Source of the DNA: Neospora caninum Liverpool
Lineage: Eukaryota > Apicomplexa > Conoidasida > Eucoccidiorida > Sarcocystidae
Direction: 5' to 3'
NCBI RefSeq assembly: GCF_000208865.1
Contig: NC_018397.1
Coordinates: 3,811,748 to 3,875,747 of the forward strand
DNA length: 64,000 bases
The notes beneath the pieces are model-generated. The model did not search any database, was not told the origin of the DNA, and saw nothing but the letters and a program-made list of their open reading frames with translations. Of the stretch, positions 11,897-24,206 are shown in pieces. The stretch's first letter is position 1, and each line of letters begins with the position of its first letter. The position numbers and the translations under genes were made by a program.

Positions 11897-14800
11897 ACCC
11901 TGAACGCAGCGACACGCAGGACAGACGAAGACACCATAACCAGTCTCATTGTCGCCGTCCACGCCCTGGCGGGCCGTGTAAATCAGGTGAAGCTTCGAGG
12001 GACGGTTTTTTATGCACCGGCTTTTTTCTTACCCGTTGGATTTGAATATCCTACTACATTAAGGTTATTCCACAGGATCCAAGTTCTATTGTGTTAGCAT
12101 GGTTTCGTGAACACTCATTACATCCATGAGTCTATTCCGGGCGCCATTGGTTTCGTTCTTCTATTCACCCTTGGTGGTACAACAGGAGTAGTTATGGGTA
12201 ATGCAGGTATGGATATTGCACTAACGTGGACGGAAGGAGGGGCGGAATGAGAAATAACATAGATTTACACACCTACTCCATTAAGCGGTCCTGTTATATC
12301 TCATTCTTGTTTGGATACGTGATTGCCCTAAAGTCAACACGCAATGTAGAATGATCAAACGAAGTTATTTGTTATTGTGTTTCATCTTCAGAGGGATTTC
12401 GAGTGAAGCTGTTGTTTGCTGAGGAAGAGTGCTTCCTTTTTTGTGTCATATCAACCCTATCCGAGTTGAAAAGTGGCTGTTTGTCTTGTCCTTTGGCGGT
12501 GCGAAAGCATGGAGTGCCGCACAGCAACTGTCAAATCGGCAAGCATAACCGCTGAGAACCAGGACAAAATACAGGGCCCACTGAGAGACGCTTAGTGCAC
12601 GTGTCTTCCAACTGTTTGTTTCACTATAGATAGAATTAGGTATCGAAGAAGACAACATTGGCCGAGACGACATAGACAGCCGGATATTCAACGCAGGCCA
12701 GCGACTTCTGGTAAGCAGGCTCAGATTCAAGATGCTCGCTAGTCCTCTATATGGATCTTTCTGTTGTAATTAATCATTTACTAGCACGACCAGCCAAGAA
12801 CGAGTTCTCATACACTCCTCTTGCACTGGACTACCCGTTCTTTGATAATTACGGGTAATGTTTGGACGTCATGCAGGCGAATCTTCTATGCTGTTTTGTT
12901 AATCAAATCAGATTGGTGTGTTTAAGGCTAGTTTACATGCGCTCAGTTATTATGTCGTTTATTTGGAAGATGGAAGCGATATGAAGCGCCTGGTGGATTT
13001 CACGCACTAGCTGTGTATGTTTGGAAAAGCAAGAGCTTCACTCCCACGTTCGCAGAGACACAAATCCGAAGACTTCGGGGTAACCTCGTGCATAGGATGA
13101 TTCAACCTCCAAACTTTGCTGTTGACGGCGACAGATTTTTTTCTGGCAAATTGGATACAGCAAGCGCGCGGGACAGAGCCACGGAGCGATCAGTCGTTTG
13201 GCCACGTGGTCGTATCGAACAGACGTGCGTTAGCAGTCACTTGATCATAGTGAATTCAAGCCGGATTAAAAACCAGAGCATTTGCCGGTGTCACTGCCAC
13301 CTCGTCACGCGTACTCTAACTGGTGCAGCCATCATACAGAGTGAGTTACCAAGAAACACAGTGTTGCAAACTGAGGGAGAGCCCCTTTATAGGTGGCCTA
13401 AAGACTTTCGGAACTTTGTGCGTCCTTCGGCGAGACGTGCCGTGGCTGTCGCCCTTGTATATATGTACGCATATACGCATGTACATATATATGTGCAATT
13501 GCTTACAAGTTTGCCTGGTACTGCTGTCGTTTCTGAAGAGAGGAATAAGCTTTCCCTGAGGAATATGCGAGCAGGCCCTGGAACAAGCACAACGTGATGG
13601 ATTGTCTGTTTCCAGTCGACTTTTTCGTGTAGAGGAATCACTTAAAAACGTTAATGAGAAAATGCAGGGTAAGCCTGGAGTGTGCTTCAACTCCAGCGCG
13701 GCTTGTAGGCTTTTCCCGTCACGCGGGACCCGTCAGATTTCGTAGCACCCCTTTACACCTTTGCATTTGTCAGTAATTTCCAGCTAGCTGAGTCAGGATC
13801 GCTAGAGGTAAAATTAATCTCACATTGCTTGTTGGCGGGTGTTCTTCCCGTCGGTCACACGAACCCTACGAAACATCACGACGTGCACTTCATCATAACC
13901 TTACCTGACCTAACAGGATCTCCAAACAGACTGTGGGTCTAGAGTTGATACACGTGCATACTTCTCAGCTATGACAATTATGGCGCTTGTACCGTTACAT
14001 TCAGGATCATACCGTTATATTCGATGATCTGAAGTGGGAGTAACACACTGCGTTGAATTACAAGAGGCAGCCGGTATATCTACGCTCCCGTCTTGTCTCG
14101 TTGGTTGTCGGGCTCCAAGTATATAAGAACAACAACGCCCATTTATTATCATGCCCTGATGTCTTCTGGACCGGTTCTACAGCTATAGGGGAATTTTCCC
14201 AATGGCGAACCGAACTAGTAAGCCCAGACTACGGCATAAGAACTGATCCTTCCCACCCCTTACAGTTTTTCTGTCGTGGTGCTGTGAAAATGTCTTTGCG
14301 CACGAACGAATGACACCTGACATCAGCTGAGGAGGCGTCGTGTCGACACACACCTTTCGGTTGCTGTCTCAATACGGTTCCACAAACTCAGGTTGTAGCC
14401 CATGGCAATTGGAGAGGAAGAGCATTGTCGTATTCTGGGGGCTTCGGTTATCATGGGTAGGAGAAGGGAGAAAATGGAGACTTAGTTCATTGACTCTGTC
14501 TACAGTGGTGACTGCTGCGGCAATCGATTAGCCTGTGCTGTTCGTGTCTTAGGGGCAAGGACAGTTGTTGTGAAGTCGCGATCCTTCGCCCTTTTCTGCA
14601 TCAGGAATGACCCGTACCGCCCACCCGGCAGTTCTGCACTGTCCCCTTGTCCGCTCCTTTTTCAGTTGAGAGAGTTCGAGACACTGCGCCTCTCTGTGTT
14701 AAAACGACGCATGCCAACTCTCAAACAAATGAAAGCGCCTCAGACTCCTCCGCGGTTACATTTGCCGGGCGTATCGCCCCGGCTACGTAAAGCCACGTCT

Positions 14801-17800
14801 GGCAAGCGGCTGACTGCACGACAAAAGCCTGTTTCTTTACGTATGTCTGACCAAAGCTTGAGTCTGCCGGCATTCGGACGGTGTCTTCTCCCGCCTCCCC
14901 GACAACAAAGACAGCTCACCGGACTCAGAAGAACGCTTCCAGCACATCACGATCGCGGTTTGTGCAGAGCGAAGACCATGCCCGCAGACACGCCAGATAA
15001 GCATGTCATCGAGGGCTGGTGTACAAGCAGAGACGCAAACGAGGGGGAAGTGCCACCATTGCCGACAAGCATTCACTTACAGGCAAGCGCACATACATGT
15101 ATGGAGCAAATGCTGCCTATAAGTAGCCGGGACTTGCATTCAAGTGGCAACGCGCGTCATCGACTGTAAATAATTCAGCTATTGCCTACAGGAACCTTTT
15201 GGGAGCATGAGCACGCGGATACAATTCTTTGTAGAATTGGAGAGGCACTGGAAAAGCAAGAGCGAGCGATCACGGATATTCGTCGTCAAGTCACGAGGCA
15301 GCAGACGGATATCGAGAGTGTCCGGAGAGGACAACAAGTACACCAAGAAGTGCTAGGCTTCCAACGGTTAGAGCACGAACGTCTCGCTCAGCAGCAAAAG
15401 GATGAAAAGAAAGTGAAATCTGACAGTGTCCCCTCTATGCTAGCTCAGAAGATTCGACGAGAGAGCCTCGCCAGATTGCAGATGCGTGAAGAACTCTACG
15501 AACTCAAACACGAGTTTACAACACTACGGCAGATTTACGAGCAGCGCGAACATCTCTTGGAGCACAGGGGAAGCTGCTTAAAACATCTGGGGAGACGGAA
15601 AGAACAGCTGGAGGACCGGCTGCGAAGTCGCTCAACGCCGCCGTCGACAAGTGGTGTAGCGCCAGAAAAGCATCTCCCCCTTGAAACGGATAGTAAGGTG
15701 GTTCAATTTAACTCAAGAGTTGTTGCGCCCGTAAGGGCAACGTACGACCTCGAACCATAGATGTTGCCCTCAGATACTTCTGATTCACACAGCGACTGGA
15801 AGGATATGAGGAACATGTAGGAGCGCTTCTGAGCGTGTGTCCGGTTTCAACGGTGCAGCACGTCCCTTGCGACGTGGACAGTGAGGTGACGGACTTCGAG
15901 AAATGGACAGCGCGTGCCTATTTCTGCCCCGTAGAACAGCGAGAGTTTTGTGACATATCACGGATGTGCAGTCCAAACGCTGTCTCGATTTGCCGTTTAT
16001 CACTCGCATTCAAACCACCCACCTGACGAGAAGAAAAAACCTAGCAACGAACCTGCAAACTACCGTTGCTCCACGTACTGCGTGCACCGTGCTGGTGTCT
16101 GGGTAGGCTTTCGTCCTCAGTTCGAGCAATCTACGAGTCCTGCCTTGCGGGGGCATCTTCCGGCTGACGGGGGTCTGGCACCGAAAGCCCGTTCTCCACA
16201 GGAAGGAGACTGGCAAACAATCCGCCGCATGAGGGACGGAGACTCTGCTGGTCGACGCACACGCTCTGCAACGGCAGTGTCGGGAGGTTGTAATTCACAC
16301 CTGAAGACACAGCATGCTTCCTCCGAACCTAATGTCCACCAACGCCTTTTCAACCAAAAGCGGAACTGTGGAAGTCGACGCACGTGTTGCGTCAGGAATC
16401 TGATTCAAGGGGCGGAGACGAAATCACAGGCAGTCCTACGGTGCACCAGCTGTCCGCAGACTGAGGAATTTAATCGTACGCATCGGGGCTGTGACGGAGG
16501 GAGGAGACTGCCTGAGGGTACTGACGGGAAGCTGGGCATCAGGAGAAGAAGCAGTAGCTGCGCTGACATCCCCAATCCAACTACGGTCCCCCGCTGCAAT
16601 TTCTCGCCTGGTCGCTTCTGCGATAGTCAACGTATCGCGGATGATTTCAGGTCTCTCCATTGCACACCGGTGAACAGAAACAGATCAGCGATCCCCGGAC
16701 TGACGAAGAATCTGGACGACTCTACACAAACCAAATCACGAGACGTGGCCACAGAGAAGAAGGATGCTGCCCCAGGAGGTGTCGAAGGTCGAGTTGCTCA
16801 ACTTGAACAGATCTGTATCTCCCAACAGGAAGCAATACAGGTTCGTATGCAAGCGAGCAATTGTCAGGCAGATTTTCGTTCTGAAGGTCATCCTCAGAGA
16901 ACTGTAGACAGAAGGAAGCCTCATACAGGGAAACGCCCATGTGGTGGACCGACGCCCCGCGAAACAGGCATGGGTTATCTCAGCTAATACGTATTCCACT
17001 GACAACAAGCAGCACATGACTTCGCAACAGTACTCGCTTGTGTTTGAAACTTAACTCATGAAAATGAATGTCACCCCGCCGCCCTTGTGTCCAGGCCCCT
17101 TCTCTCTGGGATTACGGCTCCGATCTCCTATGCGATAAAATGGTGGCACTTGCTTGGTCCTTGTCTTATCTCCCCCTTGCAGGCGGCGTCAAGAGGTTCC
17201 CAGCTTCTCTGCAGCCGCATGGTTGACGGTGAGTACCAGAACTCAACAGCATGCGGGCTGCAATGGGGATCGACAGATGCGGTGCCCACCGACGTGCGAC
17301 GTGCCGTTAGGTCTCAGAATAAAAGCATTGACAAGAAACAATGCCAGATAGCCAATCACCGAACCAACAAAAAACCAACTCCGTTGTGTTGGATCCGTAT
17401 CCCTTTCTGTCTCGAGTTCGGACGACAACAGGAATGATCCCTACCAAGCAATGTTGACAGATTTGAAACTGCTGTTGCTGCGATTGAGCTCCAGGCGGTA
17501 GTCCGTGGTACACTTGCGCATTTGACGCTGCCCCCCATGTATCAAACACTGAACAGCCCGATGCTGTCGGTAAAAGCCGACCAGCCTGGTTTCTGAATGT
17601 CTGCTGTATGCCATGCCGCCTTCCGCTTCACGAGATTTATAGCACCCCGTGAATTTGAGTCATTAAGGTTTAACTCAACACATTAAAATCAAACTAGTTT
17701 ATAATCAAGAATTTCTTGCGACGACCTGTGTGCGTTTCCACCACGTCCACGGAGGACAGGCGCGGGCACAACGGAAGGATTCTCCCAGCTAGGAGTGTTG

Positions 17801-19578
17801 CACACAAGTGACGTCTTATTCCGACGAACTTCGAGGAGAGGACATGTGTATAAGAGCAACTGCAATATTTGTTTACGTGATACTGTTTTCCTCGTGGCTG
17901 CGTTGCACCGCTATTCTTTCCGAGTCGTGAGAGTTGTGGTACAGTTTTGACTGACCACGGTTACTCCGGCCCAAATCTAAACAGTCGGCGCTAAGAGTTT
18001 CTACGTGTCCACTTTTTTCTGTAGACGCCCTAGCGGCGATCCAGGCGACACAAGCACAGCTGGGCAACGTGCGCCAACTAGCAGCTTCTTCCGCAAACGC
18101 ATGCCGGGCTTTAGACGAGCGTCTTAGAACAGTAGGTAAGACGGTTGCTGCTTCCCAGCCCTTTCCCACCATGATATTTGACAAGAGAGAGAACGATGGA
18201 ATCCACAAAAGAACGAAGCAACAAAGTTTGGGGTCACACGGTCCCTTCTAGTGGCGGCTACTACATCACAGAAGTGCCGTAGATTTCAAGTGCGCAGGAG
18301 CAGCGAACGCGGGGTCAAACGAAGCTGAAACGGTGGGCCTTCTGCGGTTCCAGTTTGCGAGCGTTCGATACGTGAGTCAGGATCCTTTGTCGTGCCACAC
18401 TGCAACCCAGGAGCACTTCGTCTAAAAGGGAAGTTTGTGGGCGAAAAAGGACCTGCAGGCTTTGGTGCGCGTCATGCTTTTGGGCTGACTTGGCTGTCCA
18501 TTTGCCAATGTTTTGCATAGAGCGAAGATGCGCTGACCGTCCACAATTGACAACTCCTCCTGGCAAGATGACCCTGGAAGGCCCCAGCATTGCATCGTCC
18601 TCTACCACTGTTTCAGATGACCCATGCGTCTCTACGGGCATGTGCACACATCCCGGCTGCCACGATTCCGGCACTCATCTTCCTGTTTACGAAAGGCAGG
18701 AATTGGCATACAACAAAAGGCCCGTCTGTTCGGGTCACCATAAGGCTAATACGGTTACTCCGGCCGCTCAGCCGATAGCAAGAGATCATTTCACTAGAGC
18801 TGATGACTTGTTCCCACCGCATCGGAAAGGATGCAGCGTTCGCAGCTCTGTGTCGCCGTACCTTGTCAGGAGCCAACGAGGCCCTACGCCAGCCCGGGCC
18901 TCGTCCTCCTGTTTCGCCGTCCCTCCTCCTCTGCCACATTCAGGATCTTTGCCTCAATCCGACCACCGACCCCAACAGTACGAGGCTTACCCCGCTTCAT
19001 TCATACCTGTCAAGCGCCGTAGCAGATCCTGCTGCCGTACAGAGATGGAGGAAGGGGAGTCAGTGTGCGCGACATGCTGCCACCATGTGAACCTCACCCG
19101 CGAATGCTGCGGTGGCCATGGTGCACCGTCTGCTTGCCTTGTTAACCAGTGGCAAGTATTTCCAAGTAAAGGTCCAAGCCACATCCATCCAGATACTCCG
19201 GACTCAAGGGCAATAGGAGCCGGCAACGACTCTGAGCAACATGCAAGCCTTGTGTTCGCGACCTCTGCTGAATCAGGGAGTGTTGTTGAAAGTGACGAAA
19301 GGTGTTCGCAGCCACTCGTTCAACCGAGATGCAGGTCCTTGAGTCAACGAATGAAAAACGTAACTACACCCGGGGTAGCTTGTGCGCAACATCGGACACC
19401 ACGTATTACCTTCGACTTCGATCCCCATCCGGCATGTATTGGAAAGGGGATTCGGCTGACCGAACCGAAATCAAATACCTGGTCAGGCGACGGGATAACC
19501 CGACAGGTGCCGCCTTCGTTAGTAATCACAGGCGGGAGGCTTAATGCCCAAGGACAGCTAAATTTTTTGTACCCATAA
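11897..19578 (+). CDS. Coiled-coil protein of unknown function, many small exons
   Basis: Exons whose phases all agree: 11897-11986, 12630-12710, 13575-13668, 14183-14217, 14666-15165, 15235-15697, 16121-16840, 17183-17228, 18025-18135, 18521-19578 (TAA), about 1065 residues visible. The start codon was not found, so the 5' end is open. The early exons are helical (RTDEDTITSLIVAVHALAGR; DSRIFNAGQRLL; RLFRVEESLKNVNEKMQ). Exon 15235-15697 is a clear coiled coil (GEALEKQERAITDIRRQ and EELYELKHEFTTLRQIY, heptad Leu/Ile). 16121-16840 is Arg/Ser/Cys-rich and ends in another short heptad (EGRVAQLEQICISQQEAI). The last exon is Cys/His-rich in the middle (ATCCHHVNLTRECCGG). No enzyme motif. A scaffold or cytoskeletal/centrosomal role is a guess from the coiled coils. 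The intron 15166-15234 (69 nt) is short, and the donor at 16841 (GTTCGT) is unusual. Confidence 0.55.
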
Positions 19579-22500
19579 CTGATCCACGCGCCCTGAAGAC
19601 CTGAAAACTCCAACTGGGTGTCAGTTGCACATACAAACCAAACTTCCCTTGCATTAAGCATAAGGAAACCGAGAGCACTCTTGGAGCGACTTGAATTGCC
19701 GAATAGTTGTACGCTGCGTCTTGCAGGGAAAACGACTCCTTCCACGCATCTTTCTACCAGTAGAGTTGAAGAAGGGCCTTGTGCGGGGCGCGTCTGTCCA
19801 CAACAAACTCCCTGACTCTCAATTCCTTCCGCATCTCTGTCTTCAACAGGCACACGGAGGACTGTGAGCAACCGCACCCTTTCGAGGCCGAGCGATGTTG
19901 CCGTGCCACGCGTACACACCTGATAATTGTCACTACCACGGTCTTCTATCTCAGTTTACCTGTCGTTCTGCAGTCGCGGCATGAATGCGGTGGCACTTCC
20001 ACACAGCGGCCCGCCCGGTTACCTTTCCTTTCGCTTTACAACTCAGGGCATGCAATACTAATCAGAGAACAACTGAAGATACACTCCCTGTTACGCATTG
20101 TAAAATGGGGTTCCTAGATTTTTTACAAACTGTTTTTTTTCCTGGAGAGTACCGTTTAATTCATTTTGCTGAATTCAGTCCCGACAAACTACAGTTCTTA
20201 TACTCAGGAGTCAAATAGGTACAAACCCTACGAGGATTTATTGTGCCCTTGTTTGCATCCAATTTCATACTTGGTTATATAGTCTAGACTACAAGGCAGC
20301 CCATATACATTGATCCAAAGAAGTTCCCATATCCTCCGTACATCGTCCAGTGACGCGAAGCTGTCACCTGCTGAAGGACAAGACGGCCTTCCACCGATTT
20401 TGTTTCTTGTCGACGTTCTTTTTGTTGCAACATGGCAGCGAAAGACACTCCCAACTTTAGCGATTGGTAAAAAAACTGTGGGAGACCGTCCGCTTCCCCT
20501 GTCGCTTGCAATGCTTCGTAAGGATATTTTCGTGTTGTGCCAAAGCACAAGCTTTAAAGGCAGCGTTTCTCTACTTTTCTTCAATGAGACGGTCCCGTAT
20601 CATACATTTCACAACACGTGGCGGGATATACTCCTATGTTCCTTTCTTTTCATTCACTCGGTGAGTTGCACTAAAAGGCGCGTTTCCTCAACTAGCATGA
20701 AGAACACACGTTTCCTCAACTAGCATGAAAAACACGTTTCCTCAACTAGCATGAAAAACACACGTTAGAGAAACAACACACTTCACGTACGCTCAGGGTC
20801 TGTGCAAAGACGCATCTATCCATTCGTCCTCAACAGGCCGGAAAACATGGGACGAAGATACCTGTAGTTGCGCTGCAGGCAAGCAGTGTAAAGAATGGTT
20901 CCTGTTGCATCTCACAACAGAACCTGATTCAAAGAGAAGCCTTAGTGTGTTGCCTGAAATAACGGCACAACTGTAATAGGGTTGCGAACGATTACCGGAA
21001 GCCCTTTTGAGCATACGTAAAGAAACCCTTCGTACCTATGCGAAGCTGCCGCACAGCGAAATGCACGAGAAAATGAAATGCCACCAGGCAATCATCTCCA
21101 TCGCCTCCCCACAACAAGCAAAAGTCTTGGGGGTAACCACCACAGTTGATCTGCCGCTTTGTGACTGGAGGAAACATACGCGTCCCTGCAGTTGTTAGCC
21201 AACAATCGAACACACTTCACAGAAGCGTTTTACTGACATAAAAACCAGTGAATCTGGAAAAGCTCAGTTGTGGAAACATCCTGCATTTCACAAAATCCTC
21301 AAAAACAATTCTCCTTACAAGTGCGGCGCAGTGTACAAAAGCATGTGTTAGCGGTCAAGACATGCCATAGGTGGCGCAAATATGTGGTTTTGTTTGACCC
21401 ACACAACACGCGTTCCTGGAATCCAGTTGCCGCTTGGCAGAGATATAGCCGCTTACCGCAGCTGCCTTACAATCGAATGCACACCTATCCAGATTTCCCT
21501 TCAGCAGATGCACACATTTTCGAAGTTTCAACGTGACTTAAAGGAATACCGGGAGGACACAAACTGCATATTGTTACATTTTCTCATCCAGCACCAGATG
21601 CTGATCAGACGGAGAGAAATTTGGACGGTCTCCTTCTTATCATTCTTCTAATTTCTCCCAGCACCAATCACCACACTACTTGGAAGAGAGCAAATGCCAC
21701 AGCAGAGGTCAAAATTTGTAAGATATTAGTTTAGTACGTGTATATGAAATTATTGTAAATCTACTGCTAATTCCCTCTTTCTACGGAATGTACTGTGTGA
21801 GCACGTAAACATAAACCCACAAATATACACAGACGCGTCTATACGTCAACAAAGGCGTGTCGGAGTACACGAGTAGGAAAGTCGTACACGCCCGCATCCA
21901 CATAGACGCATCCTTGCCCCGATGTGAGACTACACACCCATGCCAAGCGGGCACGTGGCACAAAAGAGATCTCATGCAACAAAATCGCCGTTGATTGCCG
22001 ATTACCAAATGCATTACTTTACCGGGAATTCTCAACTCAAAGTTAACAAAGAACCAGTTCTCGCGTTCTGGCATAACAAACTAGAAAACAGCATCTGACA
22101 TTCCGAAGGCCAAACCCGAGTCGCTACCTCCCCCAAAACGCGACTCCCCATCCTGTTTCCGAAACAAAGCAATTCTATCTGCAATACGTCCACTGTTCAG
22201 TATGCGGCATTTCTTAGGTAGAAGCGAAACACTGGTAAGCACAAGCATTAGCGAATTTGAGAAATGAAAGCATGTATACCCGTTCGCGCATGCCCGCCTG
22301 TTCTCGGCGTAGCGTGAAACACGACTACGAGACCTGTTTGCTCACAATGCCAGGGAAAAAATAAGGGAGAACAACAACTGCCGTTGGCAGCGGGCGCAAC
22401 TCGGCAAGCGGCACGAACCCAGTTCTCCGAAGAAGAGTTGCGCTCCCAACAGTCATACACACGGATAGTGACAAAGTTTCCTTACTGACAGGGGGGGCTC

Positions 22501-23162
22501 CGTCCCTACATCCTGCTACCGTGCTCATTGCGCCTGTGATGGCACTTTTGACACCAAGATTAACGAAATGGGCACGTATCCTAGCTGGAATGAATATCCG
22601 TTTGTTGTCTTCCTTCATTTGAATTGCCCACCTGTAGCGGAAGCAACACCCCGCTTCCTTCTCATCTTCTTTGTTGCACAGAGGAAGAAAGGTGAAGCAA
22701 AGATGAGATCTCATTTTCTGCCCCCTTCCTGTGACTTGCAGGGCTCGACACACAGCGAACGCTTAGAAAAAAGCCGGACCCTGGACATTTCGGGTGTGGT
22801 TTGCTCGTTCGTCTTCTCCCCACATCTCTCGGTTGCATGCGGTCGCCACCGTCTGGCCGTCGCTTGCATCGTCATCCATTCTCTGGCCTGGTTCCTTTCT
22901 CCAGTTTTACCACCCTCACGACGCATGCTGAAGGGTTATTCCATCCTTATGATTCATATTGCTTCCCGTGATGCCCTTTATCCTGTCGTTCTCTGATCCG
23001 ACGTTCCACACCGCCTTGCTGTGTACAGCCGATGCAGCCGGTCACCCACGAACAGGAAAGCCAGCCGAGTCGCCCGCTGGTACTGTATACCTTGATTTGG
23101 CATCAGAAACGACTTCAAGAACTTTTCTGGCTCACTCTCCCTGGCATCCACGTCCACCACGG
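19579..23162. other. Intergenic, convergent 3' regions
   Basis: About 3.6 kb between the stop of the coiled-coil gene (+) and the stop of the SUB2-like gene (-). Holds a three-copy tandem repeat at 20681-20762. A - strand frame at 22325-22640 after a good acceptor (ccgctacag) reads as moderately hydrophobic protein, but no upstream exon in matching phase was found. Confidence 0.4.
20681..20762. repeat. Tandem repeat, three copies of a 26-28 bp unit
   Basis: Unit begins cgtttcctcaactagcatga. Copies at 20681-20708, 20709-20734 and 20735-20762, nearly identical apart from one G/A change and a CA indel. Non-coding as far as I can see. Confidence 0.9.
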
Positions 23163-24166
23163 CTACGACGCCTCCTGGTTGGAATTCGACGTCGCGAACT
23201 GTTCGAGAGTTTTTGACGGTGTAAATATATGTTCCCTCCCGCATAAATGGCCAGCAGGATATGCCTCATCCTCGTCTGTTCCAAAAACGTGCGGTGGCCT
23301 GTTATCCGAACCCGTCCTTTCATGTGCTGCTTCCCGAGCCCGGCGGTTTCCGTTGGGTCGGGCTCTGCTACCCTTGTCAGCAGCACCATGTATGGCCTTG
23401 CGCCTTTTCGCTGCTGCTCCTGAATCCTTGCGCCTAGAGAAATAATTTCAGACGGTAACCGAAAGATGCAAACACGACGCATTTTGCCTCAAAAATAATC
23501 CTAAAGGTAGCGAGTGCCCCGTGACAACCTCTAAACGAAGCTTTAAACGCGCCAAAAACTAGGGAAAACACCTGGCATCACACTGCGCCAGAAGCTTATC
23601 GACAAGGAGAAAGTGCGTGATCTCTTTTATACGGTAATACGCAAACAAGAAGTATATACCCATGCTTCTTGGTGTTTTCTAAGAGATATACAGAAGCTAG
23701 CCCACATCGACGTCCTAGGACTCTATTCCAACACCCCTGAATTCTCTCACTCGTCTGGATGCGTATACATAGAAGCATGCCCAACCCCTTGAAAACAAGG
23801 ACGCTGCTGCACCGGCTAGCTTGAGCGGCAACGCCGAATCTCAACCTAATGAACTATTCGCAAGAATGAGAGAGTACAGCGCACAACAGAAAGAAACTTA
23901 CCCGCTTCTGCAGCACAAAATGGCAAGAAGGAGAGCCAACACGACAGCGAGCACCCCAACGCAGATGGCAATAATCATGGCGGGCGATGCTTTCCCTAAC
24001 AAGACAAAAGACCACAGCACAAGAGACGGTCCTTCTGATGTTCAGTTGCCCCTCCAAAACGTTTACACTACACAAAGAAGAGAAGGAAAAAGCAACAGGA
24101 GCGACCGACGTAAACCTGAAACAGAAACCGCGACATGTTTGCCGCAGATCATTGATAGTAACTTCA

Positions 24167-24206
<40 letters not shown>

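Noticed and set aside
11706..11915. - strand frame that could be an upstream exon of the orphan gene
   Set aside because: Overlaps the better supported + strand exon 11897-11986. Kept only as a possibility.
12446..12730. - strand frame with a hydrophobic stretch resembling a signal peptide
   Set aside because: No donor in a phase that joins the next - strand exon, and it overlaps a + strand exon (12630-12710) with good splice sites and phase.
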